Assembly (NCBI RefSeq): GCF_029690045.1
Contig: NZ_CP121464.1
Location: 4,340,001 to 4,404,000, forward strand
Direction of reading: 5' to 3'
DNA: 64,000 nucleotides
Source: Janthinobacterium rivuli
Lineage (GTDB): Bacteria > Pseudomonadota > Gammaproteobacteria > Burkholderiales > Burkholderiaceae_D
In this document: positions 27,124 to 35,867 of the stretch, one piece after another
Layout: every line of letters begins with the position of its first letter
Numbering within the stretch: the stretch's first letter is position 1
Made by a program: the position numbers and the translations under genes
Notes under the pieces: model-generated
Told to the model about the DNA's origin: nothing
The model's database searches: none
The model's input: only the letters and a program-made list of their open reading frames with translations

Positions 27124-27480
27124 TCAGTGTCCTTCATGCTGGTGGTGCTGATGTTGCGGGGCAGGCTTGGCATCTGGCTTGGGGCTGGGGTTGGGCTGGG
27201 CCATCGGCATCTTGTGCCCTTCCATCTTGTGCCCTTCCATCTTGTGGCCATCCATTTTCATCATGCCCATGTGGCCGCCGGCCTTGCCGACTTTGTCGTT
27301 GACGGCGCGCCAGGTCTGGTCGGGCGTGGCGTCTTCCTCGGCGGCGGGACGGTAGCCGGCAAAGGCGGAGCGGTAAGTGGTGGCCGGCACGGATGCTTGC
27401 GCCTCTTGCGGGGCGGACGGGGACTGCGCTGCGGCAGCCAGCGGCAGCACAGCCAGCGCGAGGCTGAACAGATATTTCAT
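27124..27480 (-). CDS. exported His/Met-rich copper-binding protein
   Basis: A 118-aa protein with a signal peptide (MKYLFSLALAVLPLAAAAQ). The centre carries four consecutive HKM units in a GHKMEGHKM-type repeat preceded by HMGMMKMDG, and the tail is HQHHQHEGH. Met and His clusters of this kind bind Cu(I) and Cu(II) in periplasmic copper chaperones, and the operon context supports this. It is not a recognisable CusF or CopC fold. AAGGAA precedes ATG. The repeat is near-exact at the DNA level (27220-27250), so its number may vary between strains. Confidence 0.8.
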   Translation of the reverse strand: MKYLFSLALAVLPLAAAAQSPSAPQEAQASVPATTYRSAFAGYRPAAEEDATPDQTWRAVNDKVGKAGGHMGMMKMDGHKMEGHKMEGHKMPMAQPNPSPKPDAKPAPQHQHHQHEGH

Positions 27481-27600
27481 GGTATTCCTTGAATCACAGG
27501 GTATGGCGCGGCGGGCGCGCGACTGGAACGCTGGCGCGGCCGGTGCAAGGCTCAGGATGCTGGGACGTGCGACGGCGGCACCGCCAGGTTCAATGGGCGG

Positions 27601-28017
27601 TCAGGCGGAGCGTGTGCTTCTCGGGGGACGTTCGGGACCAGGCGGTATATGCCCGGCGAACAGGGAATCGGGCGCCAGCGCCGGAAGCGGCGCGCGCAGG
27701 GTCAAGGCGTGCAAGGCCGGCATGCCGGGCGGCGCCGTGGCGCCCACGGTGCAGGCGCCATGGTTGCTGCAATCGTGGCCGTGATGCGTGGCGCCGCCAT
27801 CGTCCATGGCCATTTTCATCGGCTGGTCCGCCATTTGCATGTCGGCCATGTCGTGGCACGTGGGCGCCTCGATTGCGACAGCCGTGACGTTGACGGCGAC
27901 CGCCAGCTCGTCCACGCAGCAGCTGCGCATGGCCGACGCAAAGCCCTGCAAGGGCAGCGTGACGGCTAGCAGCCAGAGCAGCGAGCGGGCGAGAAAGCGG
28001 AAAAAGGCACGGTTCAT
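27601..28017 (-). CDS. exported metal-binding protein, first gene of the copper operon
   Basis: A 138-aa protein with a hydrophobic leader (LLWLLAVTLPLQGFASA), a CC pair, CHDMADMQMADQPMKMAMDD, HHGHDCSNHGAC and a PERPPR-containing end. His, Met and Cys clusters suggest copper binding or sensing in the periplasm. The C-terminal style recalls small CzcI/DUF2946-type proteins of metal operons, which is a tentative placement. The start codon lies about seven bases past the -10 of the CueR-type promoter, so the mRNA may be leaderless. A 120-base gap without a gene separates it from the next copper protein. Confidence 0.75.
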   Translation of the reverse strand: MNRAFFRFLARSLLWLLAVTLPLQGFASAMRSCCVDELAVAVNVTAVAIEAPTCHDMADMQMADQPMKMAMDDGGATHHGHDCSNHGACTVGATAPPGMPALHALTLRAPLPALAPDSLFAGHIPPGPERPPRSTRSA

Positions 28018-28023
28018 GGCACA

Positions 28024-28054
28024 ACTATAAACCTTCCCACATGAGGAAGGTCAA
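28024..28054 (-). promoter_or_regulatory. CueR-type (MerR family) copper promoter/operator
   Basis: On the minus strand: TTGACC (28054-28049), a 19-base spacer, and TATAGT (28029-28024). The spacer region contains the interrupted palindrome ACCTTCC-N7-GGAAGGT. The over-long spacer and the dyad match CueR-activated copA/cueO promoters, where the activator untwists the DNA on binding Cu(I). No cueR gene is in the window. Confidence 0.9.
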
Positions 28055-28058
28055 GTCC

Positions 28059-28595
28059 CTATTTGCGCCGGTAGCCGTGCGTCAGCCAGATGACGTAGAC
28101 ACCGTAGTAGCCCTGCCCTTCGAATATGACCTGGCCGTCGGCAAAGGAGATTGTCTCCACTTTATTGACGATGAAATACGCGCGGTTGTCCGCTGCCTCC
28201 ACGTCGCCCCAGTAGCGTGGAACCTGGTTCCGGTAGCCGCTGGCTCGCCCGATCGCGTCCATCAAATCGCTGATCATGAAGTCGTACAGCATGTCGGCCA
28301 GCAGCGGCCGGTGGCCCGCCAGCATGGCCGTGATGTCGGGATAGCCGGCCTGCATCAGCTCGGGCAAGTCGCTTTCCTCGTCCTGCAGGTCATCCTCGCG
28401 GCAAGTCTGGATAAAACTGTTGAACGGCTCGTCGAGCAGGGGCGCCAGCGCCGTTTCCGGCACGCTCAGGCGGAACGGATGCAGCGGCAGCACGCTGTGC
28501 TGGCCATAGTTGAGTCCGCGGCAGCCCAGATAGGCCAGCGGGTGCGGCTGTCCAGCGACTTCGCAGCGGATGCCAAGTTCTTGCTCAAACGTCAT
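28059..28595 (-). CDS. hypothetical protein, 178 aa
   Basis: I do not recognise the family. The protein is soluble and acidic, with strands at both ends (YFIVNKVETISFADGQVIFEGQGYYGVYVIWL) and helices in the middle (DITAMLAGHRPLLADMLYDFMISDLMDAIG). The style recalls small cytoplasmic proteins of the immunity/DUF6985 type, but that is only an impression. It ends five bases before the CueR promoter, so its own transcript runs into the copper operon unless it is terminated. Confidence 0.65.
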   Translation of the reverse strand: MTFEQELGIRCEVAGQPHPLAYLGCRGLNYGQHSVLPLHPFRLSVPETALAPLLDEPFNSFIQTCREDDLQDEESDLPELMQAGYPDITAMLAGHRPLLADMLYDFMISDLMDAIGRASGYRNQVPRYWGDVEAADNRAYFIVNKVETISFADGQVIFEGQGYYGVYVIWLTHGYRRK

Positions 28596-28709
28596 TCATC
28601 CACCCCTGCCATCCCCTTGTCCTCGTTGTACTTGATCAGGGTCACATGGTAAGCGCTGGCGGGCAACCCGGACAGGCTCAGATGCGACAGAAAACAGCGG
28701 ATCAGTTTA

Positions 28710-30293
28710 TCAGGCCGGCTCCGTGATGCCCACGCAATTGCGCCCGTTTTCCTTGGCCACGTACAGGGCCGCATCGGCTGCCAGCAGCACGGCGTCCGCA
28801 CCGCCCACCTTGCCCGCTTCCTGTTCCGACGACACGACGCCCAGCGATACCGTGACAAAGCCCGCACCGGGAATCACGGCGGCGGCCACCTTGGCGCGCA
28901 AGCGTTCGGCCACCTGCATGGCCACGTCCAGGTCGGCATCGGGCAGCAGCATGATGAATTCATCGCCTCCAGTACGGCACAGCACGTCGGCATCGCGCGA
29001 ACAGGCGCGCATCAGCTGCGCCAGGCGCAGGATGACTTCGTCGCCCACGGCATGGCCCCAGCGGTCGTTGACTTGCTTGAAATGGTCGATGTCGATGGCG
29101 ATGACGGAGAACGGCCGCGCCTGCGCCTGCCACGCATCGAGCGCCGCCGCCATGCCGCGCCGGTTCGACAGGCCCGTCAGCGGGTCCGTCTCCACGTCAG
29201 TCTTCAGCTTGCCGATCTTGTTCTGCAGCAATGCCAAGCCCTTCAGCAAGGCCCTCTTGATCTGCGCCGCCTCCACATACCAGGCGCGGATGGCGCCGAT
29301 GTGCTCTGCCGTGCCGGGCGCATCCATGCGTCGCGCGCCCTCGGCCAGTTGCACCAGCGGCCGCGAAATCAGGCTGGCCAGCCACCAGATGAATGGCAGG
29401 CTCAGCAAGGCGATCGGCAGCGAATGCCATAGCGTGTTGGCCATCAACTGGTTCAGCGGGGCCAGGGTCATGGCAGTCGGGCGCTGCGCCACGATGCCCC
29501 AGCCCGTCGACGGCATGACGGCGTAGCCGGCCAGCATGTCCACGCCCAGGCTGTTGTGCATGCGCCGGTTGCCGCCGCCCTGCTGCGCGATGATGGTGTC
29601 GATGACGTCATTCTTGCCGGCCACGTCGCCCAGGCGTTCAGGGTTCGGGTGGTACAGCAGGCGCCGGTTCTGGTCGACCACGTACAGGTAGGAGCCGTCG
29701 CGGTAGTAATGCTGGCCCAGCATGGTGTAGAGGATGTTTTTCTGTTTCAGGTAAATGCTGCCGCCCACATAGCCGAGGTAGCGGCCATCCTTGCCAACGA
29801 TGGGATGCGAAATGAAGACCACCAGGTTGCCGGCCGAGGAAACGTAGGGCTGCGTCACCAGCGGACGCCGTTCGCGCAGCGCCTGGATGGCGCCGGCCGA
29901 ATCGAGCGTGCGGTTTTTCAGGGCCAGGGTTTCCGGCGACACGCCCAGCACCTTGCCCTGGGCATCGACGATGAGCACGGAATTGAAACTGTTCGTTTGC
30001 AGGCGCAGGCGCTGTGCCTCGTCCGTCAGCCATTGTTCGTCGCCCAGGCGCGATGGCAGGCTGCCGGCGCTGTAGGCCAGCTGCTGGCGCGCCGACTGCA
30101 GGAAATCCTCGGCCGTGCTGGCCAGCTTGCTTGCATACGCGTGGTTCGCTTCCAGGGTGGTGTCGATCAGCAGCTGGCGCTGCACGCTGTAGCTGGCATA
30201 GAAGGTATTGGCCAGGGACACCAGGGCGCTGGCAAAGGCCACGAGCACGATCAAACGGCGCAAATTCATGCGCAGAACAGGTTTAGTCCACAT
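28710..30293 (-). CDS. membrane diguanylate cyclase with Cache sensor
   Basis: A 527-aa protein. TM1 (LIVLVAFASALVSLANTFYA) and a long periplasmic double-Cache domain (about 40-285; YLGYVGGSIYLKQKNILYTML, VVDQNRRLLYHPNPERLGDV) come first. TM2 (LWHSLPIALLSLPFIWWLASL), a HAMP-like segment and a GGDEF domain follow, with DPLTGLSNRRGM, active site RTGGDEF and I-site RDAD. It should make cyclic di-GMP under periplasmic control. No start has a convincing ribosome-binding site; ATG 30293 is chosen, with GTG 30323 and ATG 30269 as alternatives. Confidence 0.9.
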   Translation of the reverse strand: MWTKPVLRMNLRRLIVLVAFASALVSLANTFYASYSVQRQLLIDTTLEANHAYASKLASTAEDFLQSARQQLAYSAGSLPSRLGDEQWLTDEAQRLRLQTNSFNSVLIVDAQGKVLGVSPETLALKNRTLDSAGAIQALRERRPLVTQPYVSSAGNLVVFISHPIVGKDGRYLGYVGGSIYLKQKNILYTMLGQHYYRDGSYLYVVDQNRRLLYHPNPERLGDVAGKNDVIDTIIAQQGGGNRRMHNSLGVDMLAGYAVMPSTGWGIVAQRPTAMTLAPLNQLMANTLWHSLPIALLSLPFIWWLASLISRPLVQLAEGARRMDAPGTAEHIGAIRAWYVEAAQIKRALLKGLALLQNKIGKLKTDVETDPLTGLSNRRGMAAALDAWQAQARPFSVIAIDIDHFKQVNDRWGHAVGDEVILRLAQLMRACSRDADVLCRTGGDEFIMLLPDADLDVAMQVAERLRAKVAAAVIPGAGFVTVSLGVVSSEQEAGKVGGADAVLLAADAALYVAKENGRNCVGITEPA

Positions 30294-30435
30294 GGAGTCG
30301 GCAAGATTTGGAAAGTATTGCACTAAAGAAAGAGCGCATTATACCGAGAGGCCCGTGCCAATATTGAAATCTTGGCATCCATGGTCAAAGAAAGTGTACA
30401 AGCGGCAACGCAGAGCGCTGCCGCCTTGATATGCA

Positions 30436-30993
30436 TCAAGCGTGGATGGCGTGCTTGCGGACCCAGTCCACGTAACGCTGCATCCAGCCCTGGAAAAAGC
30501 CCAGGCTGGCAGGTCCGATGCCGCCATGTTCGTCGAACAGGCCGTCCTTGGCCTGGATAAACATTTCAGGCTGGTTCAGCAGCGGCACGTCCAGGTAGGC
30601 GAGCACATTGCGCAAATGCTGCTGCGCCAGGGCCGTGCCCGTGGCACCGACGGAAACGCCCAGCACGGCGCCCGGCTTGCCGCCCCACACGCTCTGGCCA
30701 TACGGACGCGAACCGTGGTCGAGGGCGTTTTTCAGCACGCCGGGGATCGAGCGGTTGTATTCGGGGGTGAGAAACAGCAAGGCTTGCGAAGCGGAAATGT
30801 CGGATTTGAGGCGCAGCACCTGCTCGGACTGCGCGCCATCGTCATCCTGGTTGTACAGCGGCAAGTCGCCGATGTCGATGTGCTTGAAGGAAAACTCGGG
30901 CGGCGCCAGCTTGACGAGCGCATCGGCCAGCTTGCGGTTGAAGGAATCCTTGCGCAGGCTGCCGACGATGATAGCAACGTTATATTGACTCAT
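30436..30993 (-). CDS. NAD(P)H-dependent FMN reductase (ChrR-like)
   Basis: A 185-aa flavodoxin-like protein. The FMN phosphate loop is GSLRKDSFNRKLA, the isoalloxazine region TPEYNRSIPGVLKNALDH, and a glycine-rich strand WGGKPGAVLGVSVGATGTALAQ. These are the motifs of the FMN_red family that reduces quinones, azo compounds or chromate. It follows the dadA-dadX unit on the same strand but is separated by a hairpin terminator, so it is probably its own unit. Confidence 0.9.
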   Translation of the reverse strand: MSQYNVAIIVGSLRKDSFNRKLADALVKLAPPEFSFKHIDIGDLPLYNQDDDGAQSEQVLRLKSDISASQALLFLTPEYNRSIPGVLKNALDHGSRPYGQSVWGGKPGAVLGVSVGATGTALAQQHLRNVLAYLDVPLLNQPEMFIQAKDGLFDEHGGIGPASLGFFQGWMQRYVDWVRKHAIHA

Positions 30994-31020
30994 ATAAATC
31001 CCCGATATTGGTTAATAGAA

Positions 31021-31049
31021 AGCCCTGGAGTGAAGCTCACGCCAGGGCT
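31021..31049 (-). terminator. hairpin terminator after dadX
   Basis: AGCCCTGG (31021-31028) and CCAGGGCT (31042-31049) form the outer stem, with a short inner GTGA/TCAC pairing. On the minus strand it is followed by TTTCTATT, a weak U-tract, so termination may be partial. Confidence 0.55.
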
Positions 31050-31081
31050 ATCTTGCCACACAATCATCGGTTTCGCGCTGC

Positions 31082-32209
31082 TTAACGTGCGCCGGCAAGC
31101 CCTTGGTACTCGCGGTAGTAACGCCCGCCCAAATTGGTCAGTACCTCGTAGCCGATGGTATTGGCCATGGCCGCGACGGCGTCGACCGGGTGTTCCGCGC
31201 AAATCAGGTCGACCAGGCTGCCCGGCGCGACGCGCTCTTCGGCGATGGCGCTCACGTCGAGCGTGATGGAATCCATCGAGATGGCGCCGATCTGCGGCAC
31301 TTTCACGCCGTCGACGATGGCCAGGCCCTGGTTGCTCATGCTGCGCAGCCAGCCATCGGCATAACCGACGGAAACAGTGGCCACCTGGCGCGGCTCGCTG
31401 GCCGTGTAGCGGCGGCTGTAGCCAACATGGTCGCCGGCGGCAATCGTGCGCGTCTGCAGCACCTTGCCTTGCAGGCGCACCACGGAGCGCAGGGGATTCG
31501 GTTCGCCTCCCTGCGGCCCGATGCCGTACAGGGCCGCGCCGGGGCGCACCAGGTCAAAGTGATAATCGGGCGACAAGAAGATGCCCGAGGAATTGGCCAG
31601 GCTGGCGCGGTATTGCGGCAAACGGGCGCGGATGGCGATGAAACGGGCCAGCTGCTCGCCATTCATGGGATTGCCGCGCTCGTCGGCGCACGCCAGGTGG
31701 CTCATGATGTAGCGCACCTTGATGCCGTCGAGAAAGTGCGGGTCCAGCAGCCAGGCGTCGACTTCCCGCGGCGACAGACCCATGCGCGACATGCCCGTGT
31801 CCACCTGCACGATGGCGTCCAGGGTGGTGCCCAGCGCTGCTGCGTGCTGGCGCCAGCCGGCCACCTGCGGCTCGCTGTTGAGTACTGGCGTCAGGCCATG
31901 GGCCGTGAATTCGCCTTCCGTGCCGACGGGCGGGCCGTGCAGCACGAAGATGGCCGCGTCCGGCGCCACGTGCGGACGCAGGCTGATGCCCTCTTCCAGG
32001 TGCGCCACAAAAAAGTGCCGGCAACCTTCTTCATACAGGGCCGCGCCCACTTGCGCGGCGCCCAGGCCATACGCGTCGGATTTCACGACGGCCGAGCAGG
32101 CGGCCGGGTGCGCCTTGTCGCGCAGCAAGCGGTAGTTGGCGCGCACGGCGTCCAGATCCACCGTCAGGATGGCGCCGCTACGTTCCTTGGGAGGCATGCT
32201 GGCCGCCAT
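31082..32209 (-). CDS. dadX: alanine racemase, catabolic type
   Basis: A 375-aa PLP enzyme interconverting L- and D-alanine. The PLP lysine is in AVVKSDAYGLGA, the N-terminal barrel begins LTVDLDAVRANYRLLRD, and the C-terminal domain carries VGYSRRYTA, VATVSVGYADGW and the substrate-side segment IGAISMDSITLDV. Its start follows the DadA stop by one base, so it supplies D-alanine to the adjacent dehydrogenase. That coupling is why dadX is preferred to the biosynthetic alr. Confidence 0.92.
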   Translation of the reverse strand: MAASMPPKERSGAILTVDLDAVRANYRLLRDKAHPAACSAVVKSDAYGLGAAQVGAALYEEGCRHFFVAHLEEGISLRPHVAPDAAIFVLHGPPVGTEGEFTAHGLTPVLNSEPQVAGWRQHAAALGTTLDAIVQVDTGMSRMGLSPREVDAWLLDPHFLDGIKVRYIMSHLACADERGNPMNGEQLARFIAIRARLPQYRASLANSSGIFLSPDYHFDLVRPGAALYGIGPQGGEPNPLRSVVRLQGKVLQTRTIAAGDHVGYSRRYTASEPRQVATVSVGYADGWLRSMSNQGLAIVDGVKVPQIGAISMDSITLDVSAIAEERVAPGSLVDLICAEHPVDAVAAMANTIGYEVLTNLGGRYYREYQGLAGAR

Positions 32210-32210
32210 C

Positions 32211-33500
32211 TCAGGCCGCCGCGTGCTGCAGTTTGCCCTGGCCCTGCGCGCCGCTGTAGCGGCTGACGGACAGGTCGTCGGCCAGGATGGCCGGCTTTTT
32301 CGACGACATCAGGTCGGCCAGCAATTGTGCCGAACCGCAGGACATGGTCCAGCCCAGTGTGCCGTGGCCCGTGTTGAGGAACAGGTTGCGCAGCGGCGTG
32401 CGGCCGACGATCGGCGTGCCGTCCGGCGTCATCGGACGCAAGCCCGTCCAGAAAGTCGCTTCCGCCGTGTTGCCGCCGCCGGGGAACAGGTCGTTGACGA
32501 CCATCTCCAGGGTTTCGCGGCGGCGCGGGTTCAGGTTCAGGTTGTAGCCGGCGATTTCCGCCATGCCGCCCACGCGGATGCGGTCGTCGAAACGCGTCAC
32601 GGCAATTTTGTAGGTTTCATCGAGGATGGTCGATACGGGCGCCTTGGCCGCGTTGACGATAGGCACGGTGATCGAGTAGCCCTTCAATGGATACACGGGA
32701 ATGTCCAGCAGCGGCTTCATGAAGCCCGTCGAGTAGGAACCGAGCGCCACGACATAGGAATCGGCCTTGACGATTTCCGCGCCACATTGCACGCCAGCGA
32801 TTTCGTCGCCCTGCGTCAGCAAGGCATCGATGGACACGCCATAGCGGAACTTCACGCCCAGCGCCTCGGCCATCTCGGACAGGCGGGTGGTAAACAGCTG
32901 GCAGTCGCCCGTTTCATCGTTGGGCAGGCGCAGGCCGCCGAACAGTTTATCCTTGACAGCTTCCAGGGCCGGCTCGGCGCGCGACAACTCGTTGCGCTGC
33001 AGTACTTCATATGGCACACCCGCATCTTTCAATACTTCGATATCCTTGGCGGCATCGTTGTATTGTTTTTCAGTGCGGAACAATTGCATCGTGCCTTGCT
33101 GGCGGCCTTCATAGGTGATGCCGGCCTCGGCGCGCAGCACCTTGAAGCAGTCGCGGCTGTATTCGGCCAGGCGCACCATGCGTTCCTTGTTCACGGCATA
33201 CGCTTCCGGTGTGCAATTACGCAACATCTGCCACATCCATTTGAGCTGGGCGGCGCTGCCGTCGAGCGAGATGGCCAGCGGTGCGTGGCGCTGCATCATC
33301 CACTTCACGGCTTTCAGGGGAATGCCGGGCGCGGCCCATGGCGAAGCGTAGCCGGGCGAGATTTGCCCCGCATTCGCGAAGCTGGTTTCCAGTGCCGGGC
33401 CCGGCTGGCGGTCGATGACGGTCACCTCATGTCCTGCCTTGGCCAGATAGTAAGCACTGGTGACGCCGATGACGCCGCTACCCAGAATCACGATACGCAT
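32211..33500 (-). CDS. dadA: D-amino-acid dehydrogenase, FAD-dependent
   Basis: A 429-aa flavoprotein of the DAO family. The N-terminal FAD motif is [21 protein letters not shown]. The DadA hallmark [22 protein letters not shown] follows, and the C-terminal FAD loop is [16 protein letters not shown]. It oxidises D-alanine to pyruvate and ammonia, feeding electrons to the respiratory chain at the inner membrane. GAGGAAAC precedes the ATG. It forms an operon with dadX and faces an Lrp-type gene across 105 AT-rich bases. Confidence 0.94.
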   Translation of the reverse strand: MRIVILGSGVIGVTSAYYLAKAGHEVTVIDRQPGPALETSFANAGQISPGYASPWAAPGIPLKAVKWMMQRHAPLAISLDGSAAQLKWMWQMLRNCTPEAYAVNKERMVRLAEYSRDCFKVLRAEAGITYEGRQQGTMQLFRTEKQYNDAAKDIEVLKDAGVPYEVLQRNELSRAEPALEAVKDKLFGGLRLPNDETGDCQLFTTRLSEMAEALGVKFRYGVSIDALLTQGDEIAGVQCGAEIVKADSYVVALGSYSTGFMKPLLDIPVYPLKGYSITVPIVNAAKAPVSTILDETYKIAVTRFDDRIRVGGMAEIAGYNLNLNPRRRETLEMVVNDLFPGGGNTAEATFWTGLRPMTPDGTPIVGRTPLRNLFLNTGHGTLGWTMSCGSAQLLADLMSSKKPAILADDLSVSRYSGAQGQGKLQHAAA

Positions 33501-33605
33501 AGTTTCCTCATTATATTTTTTAGGCTGACGCCAGATTAACCGCTATCATATTGGGAAAGAGCCAGTATTTGTTCACGTATAAATCGAGATATTCAGCAAT
33601 AAATC

Positions 33606-34106
33606 ATGAGAATCCTTAAAGAATCGGCACGTGGCCTCGACAAGCTGGATCGCCACATCCTGCGCATCCTGCAACAGGATGGCCGCATCTCGATGAAAGA
33701 CCTCGGTGAACAGGTGGGACTGTCCATCACGCCCTGCATCGAGCGGGTCAAGCGCATGGAGCGCGACGGCGTCATCACGGGCTACCACGCCAAGGTGAAC
33801 CCGGCCGCGCTGGGCGCCAAGCTGCTGGTCTTTGTGGAGATTACGCTCAATCAAAAATCCGCGTCCGCCTTCGAGCAATTCCGCCGCGAAGTGCTGCAAA
33901 TTCCCGAGGTGCAGGAATGCCACCTGGTGTCGGGCGACTTCGATTACCTGATCAAGGCGCGCATCCATGAAATGGCCGAGTACCGCAAATTGCTGGGCGA
34001 CATGCTGCTGCAGCTGCCGGGCGCCGCGCAATCGAAAAGCTATGTGGTGATGGAAGAAATCAAGGAAACCCTGGCGCTGTCGACCGACGTATTGCAGAGC
34101 CGGTAA
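33606..34106 (+). CDS. lrp: Lrp/AsnC-family regulator of the dad operon
   Basis: A 166-aa protein. The winged helix-turn-helix (LDKLDRHILRILQQDGRISMKDLGEQVGLSITPCIERVKRME) is followed by the RAM ligand-binding domain (VFVEITLNQKSASAFEQFRREV, VQECHLVSGDFDYLIKARI). It is divergent from dadA, the standard arrangement for an alanine-responsive activator of D-alanine catabolism (Lrp or DadR). The symbol is by family; its range of targets is unknown. Confidence 0.9.
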   Translation: MRILKESARGLDKLDRHILRILQQDGRISMKDLGEQVGLSITPCIERVKRMERDGVITGYHAKVNPAALGAKLLVFVEITLNQKSASAFEQFRREVLQIPEVQECHLVSGDFDYLIKARIHEMAEYRKLLGDMLLQLPGAAQSKSYVVMEEIKETLALSTDVLQSR

Positions 34107-34254
34107 AAGTACCGCCAGCCGGTACCGGCAGGATTGCATCGTGCGCCTTTGTATAATCTTGTAGCACATTCGGGGCGACACAAGCACACTGCCCTCCTGA
34201 CATCACGCCCGTCCCCTCTGAGATTGGAAGCAGTGATGCACATTGGGAGTCCGT

Positions 34255-34602
34255 ATGAACACATTGATAAAACTGGCAGCTTCCTGCCTCGCGGGACTGG
34301 CCGTGGCCATGTGCACCGCCAGTGAATACAAAGTTAACCGCGCGCCGGACAATGGCGCCATCTATCAGAACATCAAGGTCGGCAAGACCACCCGCCTCGA
34401 CCTCGACGCGGCCCTGGGCAACGCCACCGTCGTCAGCTTCGATCCCGGCTATGAAGTCTGGGTCTACAAGAACCAACTGCAAGCGCCCAAGGTGACGCGC
34501 CTTATTCCCCTGCTGGGCGAAAAAGGCACGCGCGAAGTGGCCGTCATGTTCGACCAGGCCGGTATCGTGAAGAAATTCCGCATCCACGAGCCGCGCGAGT
34601 AA
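34255..34602 (+). CDS. exported SmpA/BamE-like small protein
   Basis: A 115-aa protein with a hydrophobic leader ending AVAMCTAS, a possible but imperfect lipobox. The body (IYQNIKVGKTTRLDLDAALGNATVVSFDPGYEVWVYKN, then REVAVMFDQAGIVKKFRIHE) has the helix-helix-strand pattern of the SmpA/OmlA (BamE-like) fold. Small lipoproteins of this fold are common and mostly uncharacterised; true BamE is usually next to fur, which is absent here. GGGAG precedes ATG 34255. Confidence 0.72.
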   Translation: MNTLIKLAASCLAGLAVAMCTASEYKVNRAPDNGAIYQNIKVGKTTRLDLDAALGNATVVSFDPGYEVWVYKNQLQAPKVTRLIPLLGEKGTREVAVMFDQAGIVKKFRIHEPRE

Positions 34603-34667
34603 GCCCATGCGGACGCGCCCACAGCGTCCTCTTGTTCTACACTGGCGTTTTATCCTCCGGTGCCTCC

Positions 34668-35528
34668 ATGCAATTACCCGCAAGCCTCGCCCATATCTCG
34701 GCGGAACAAGACTGGCAACACACGACAGCGTATCCACCGCTCGGTTTTATTCCCTTCTCTGAAGGCGCGCTGGGCAATGGCGACACCTTCGGCCTGTATT
34801 GGCCCATCGGCCGCGAAGCGTCCGAACCCATCGTCGTCGAAACCTGGCACGACGAGTGGCGCATCCAGCCGCACTTTTCCAGCCTGACGGCCTTCCTGCA
34901 AGCCCACGCGACAGCGGAAGACGAGTATGTCGGCACGCCGACCCTGGCCGACGACCCCGCCTCGCCGCGCGCCACCTTCCTGGAAGCCAAGGAACAGATC
35001 GCGCAGCGCAAGCCGGAGGCGGCCATCGCCCTGCTGGAAGCGGCGCTGGCCATCGTGCCCGAATATACGGACGCCCTGGTGCTGCTGCATGGCCAGTATG
35101 TGCGCGCGGGAAGAATCGATGCCGCCGTCAAGGTGGCCATCCAGGCGATCATCTCGCCACCGTCCTTTGGCGGCCCGCCCCTGAAAGCCTTGCAATGGCT
35201 GCGCGCGCAGCCAGTGCCGGACGGGGAAATTGACCCCGTCTGGCGCGCCTGCGGGCAATTGTCGTTCCACTTTGGCGGCAGCAAGGAGAATGCAGATTAC
35301 CCCGTGCTAATGACCGCCATCGCCACCTACCTGGCGCAAGACAACCATGTTGGCGCCTCGACCCTGATGCAAACGTATGCCGAATTGATGAGCGCGGAAA
35401 CCGTGTCTTTCCAGGAACGCTATGGCTTCGATGCCACCGCTTTCATCGGGCGGCAAATCGCCGTCAGCGCGATGCTGCCGCAAGGCAGCCGCGACCCTGC
35501 CACGCTATGGTTACCCGGCGTCGATTAG
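34668..35528 (+). CDS. SMI1/KNR4-like and TPR-like hypothetical protein
   Basis: A 286-aa soluble protein. The N-terminal 90 residues (YPPLGFIPFSEGALGNGDTFGLYW, EPIVVETWHDEWRIQPHFSSLTAFLQ) look like an SMI1/KNR4-related domain. The centre is a tetratricopeptide-like helical pair (EQIAQRKPEAAIALLEAALAIVPEYTDALVLLHGQYVRAGRIDAAVKVAIQAI). It probably acts in protein-protein contacts. ATG 34668 lacks a clear ribosome-binding site. Its stop codon abuts the degenerate AraC remnant on the opposite strand. Confidence 0.7.
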   Translation: MQLPASLAHISAEQDWQHTTAYPPLGFIPFSEGALGNGDTFGLYWPIGREASEPIVVETWHDEWRIQPHFSSLTAFLQAHATAEDEYVGTPTLADDPASPRATFLEAKEQIAQRKPEAAIALLEAALAIVPEYTDALVLLHGQYVRAGRIDAAVKVAIQAIISPPSFGGPPLKALQWLRAQPVPDGEIDPVWRACGQLSFHFGGSKENADYPVLMTAIATYLAQDNHVGASTLMQTYAELMSAETVSFQERYGFDATAFIGRQIAVSAMLPQGSRDPATLWLPGVD

Positions 35529-35632
35529 GCAGCTAGCGCCAGCTTCTCGCGGAATAGCTTACGGTAGACTAATGGCAAAACCTGCAGACTGGCCTGTGAC
35601 GCGATGGACAGGCCCACCATCGCGACACAGCC
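35525..35632 (-). pseudogene. C-terminal remnant of a GlxA/AraC-type regulator
   Basis: On the minus strand the frame reads SLQVLPLVYRKLFREKLALA and then stops. The intact regulator at 38114-39109 ends SLQTSPSAYRKLFRQRSADG. DNA similarity continues for about 100 bases and then decays; an in-frame stop lies just upstream of 35632. Only about 35 codons remain and no start exists. It is a relic at the left border of the AT-richer TIR gene pair. Confidence 0.8.
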
Positions 35633-35867
35633 TCAGCACGCCAGAACTCAAGCTAAAACTCTGCGCAATCTCAGTGCAAATGCACACTGATTGGTCAATC
35701 AAGGCTAAGCTCGTGTACAAATAATGGTCCTGCCTTCGAGCTCACGACCTCACATGATTTCGGCCTTAAATGAACAGCAACGGTCTTTTGCTTCTTTTGA
35801 CGCCTGTTCTATCGCCAAAGTTTTCAGGGGAGCTACAATAGTTGAACTTTCCTATTTGTAGAGTCCT
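35633..35867 (+). other. AT-richer leader of the TIR gene pair
   Basis: This stretch has lower G+C than its surroundings and holds no gene. A TACAAT hexamer at about 35835-35840 is a plausible -10 element for the two following genes, but no matching -35 is clear. The ribosome-binding site before ATG 35868 is weak (GAG). Confidence 0.4.
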
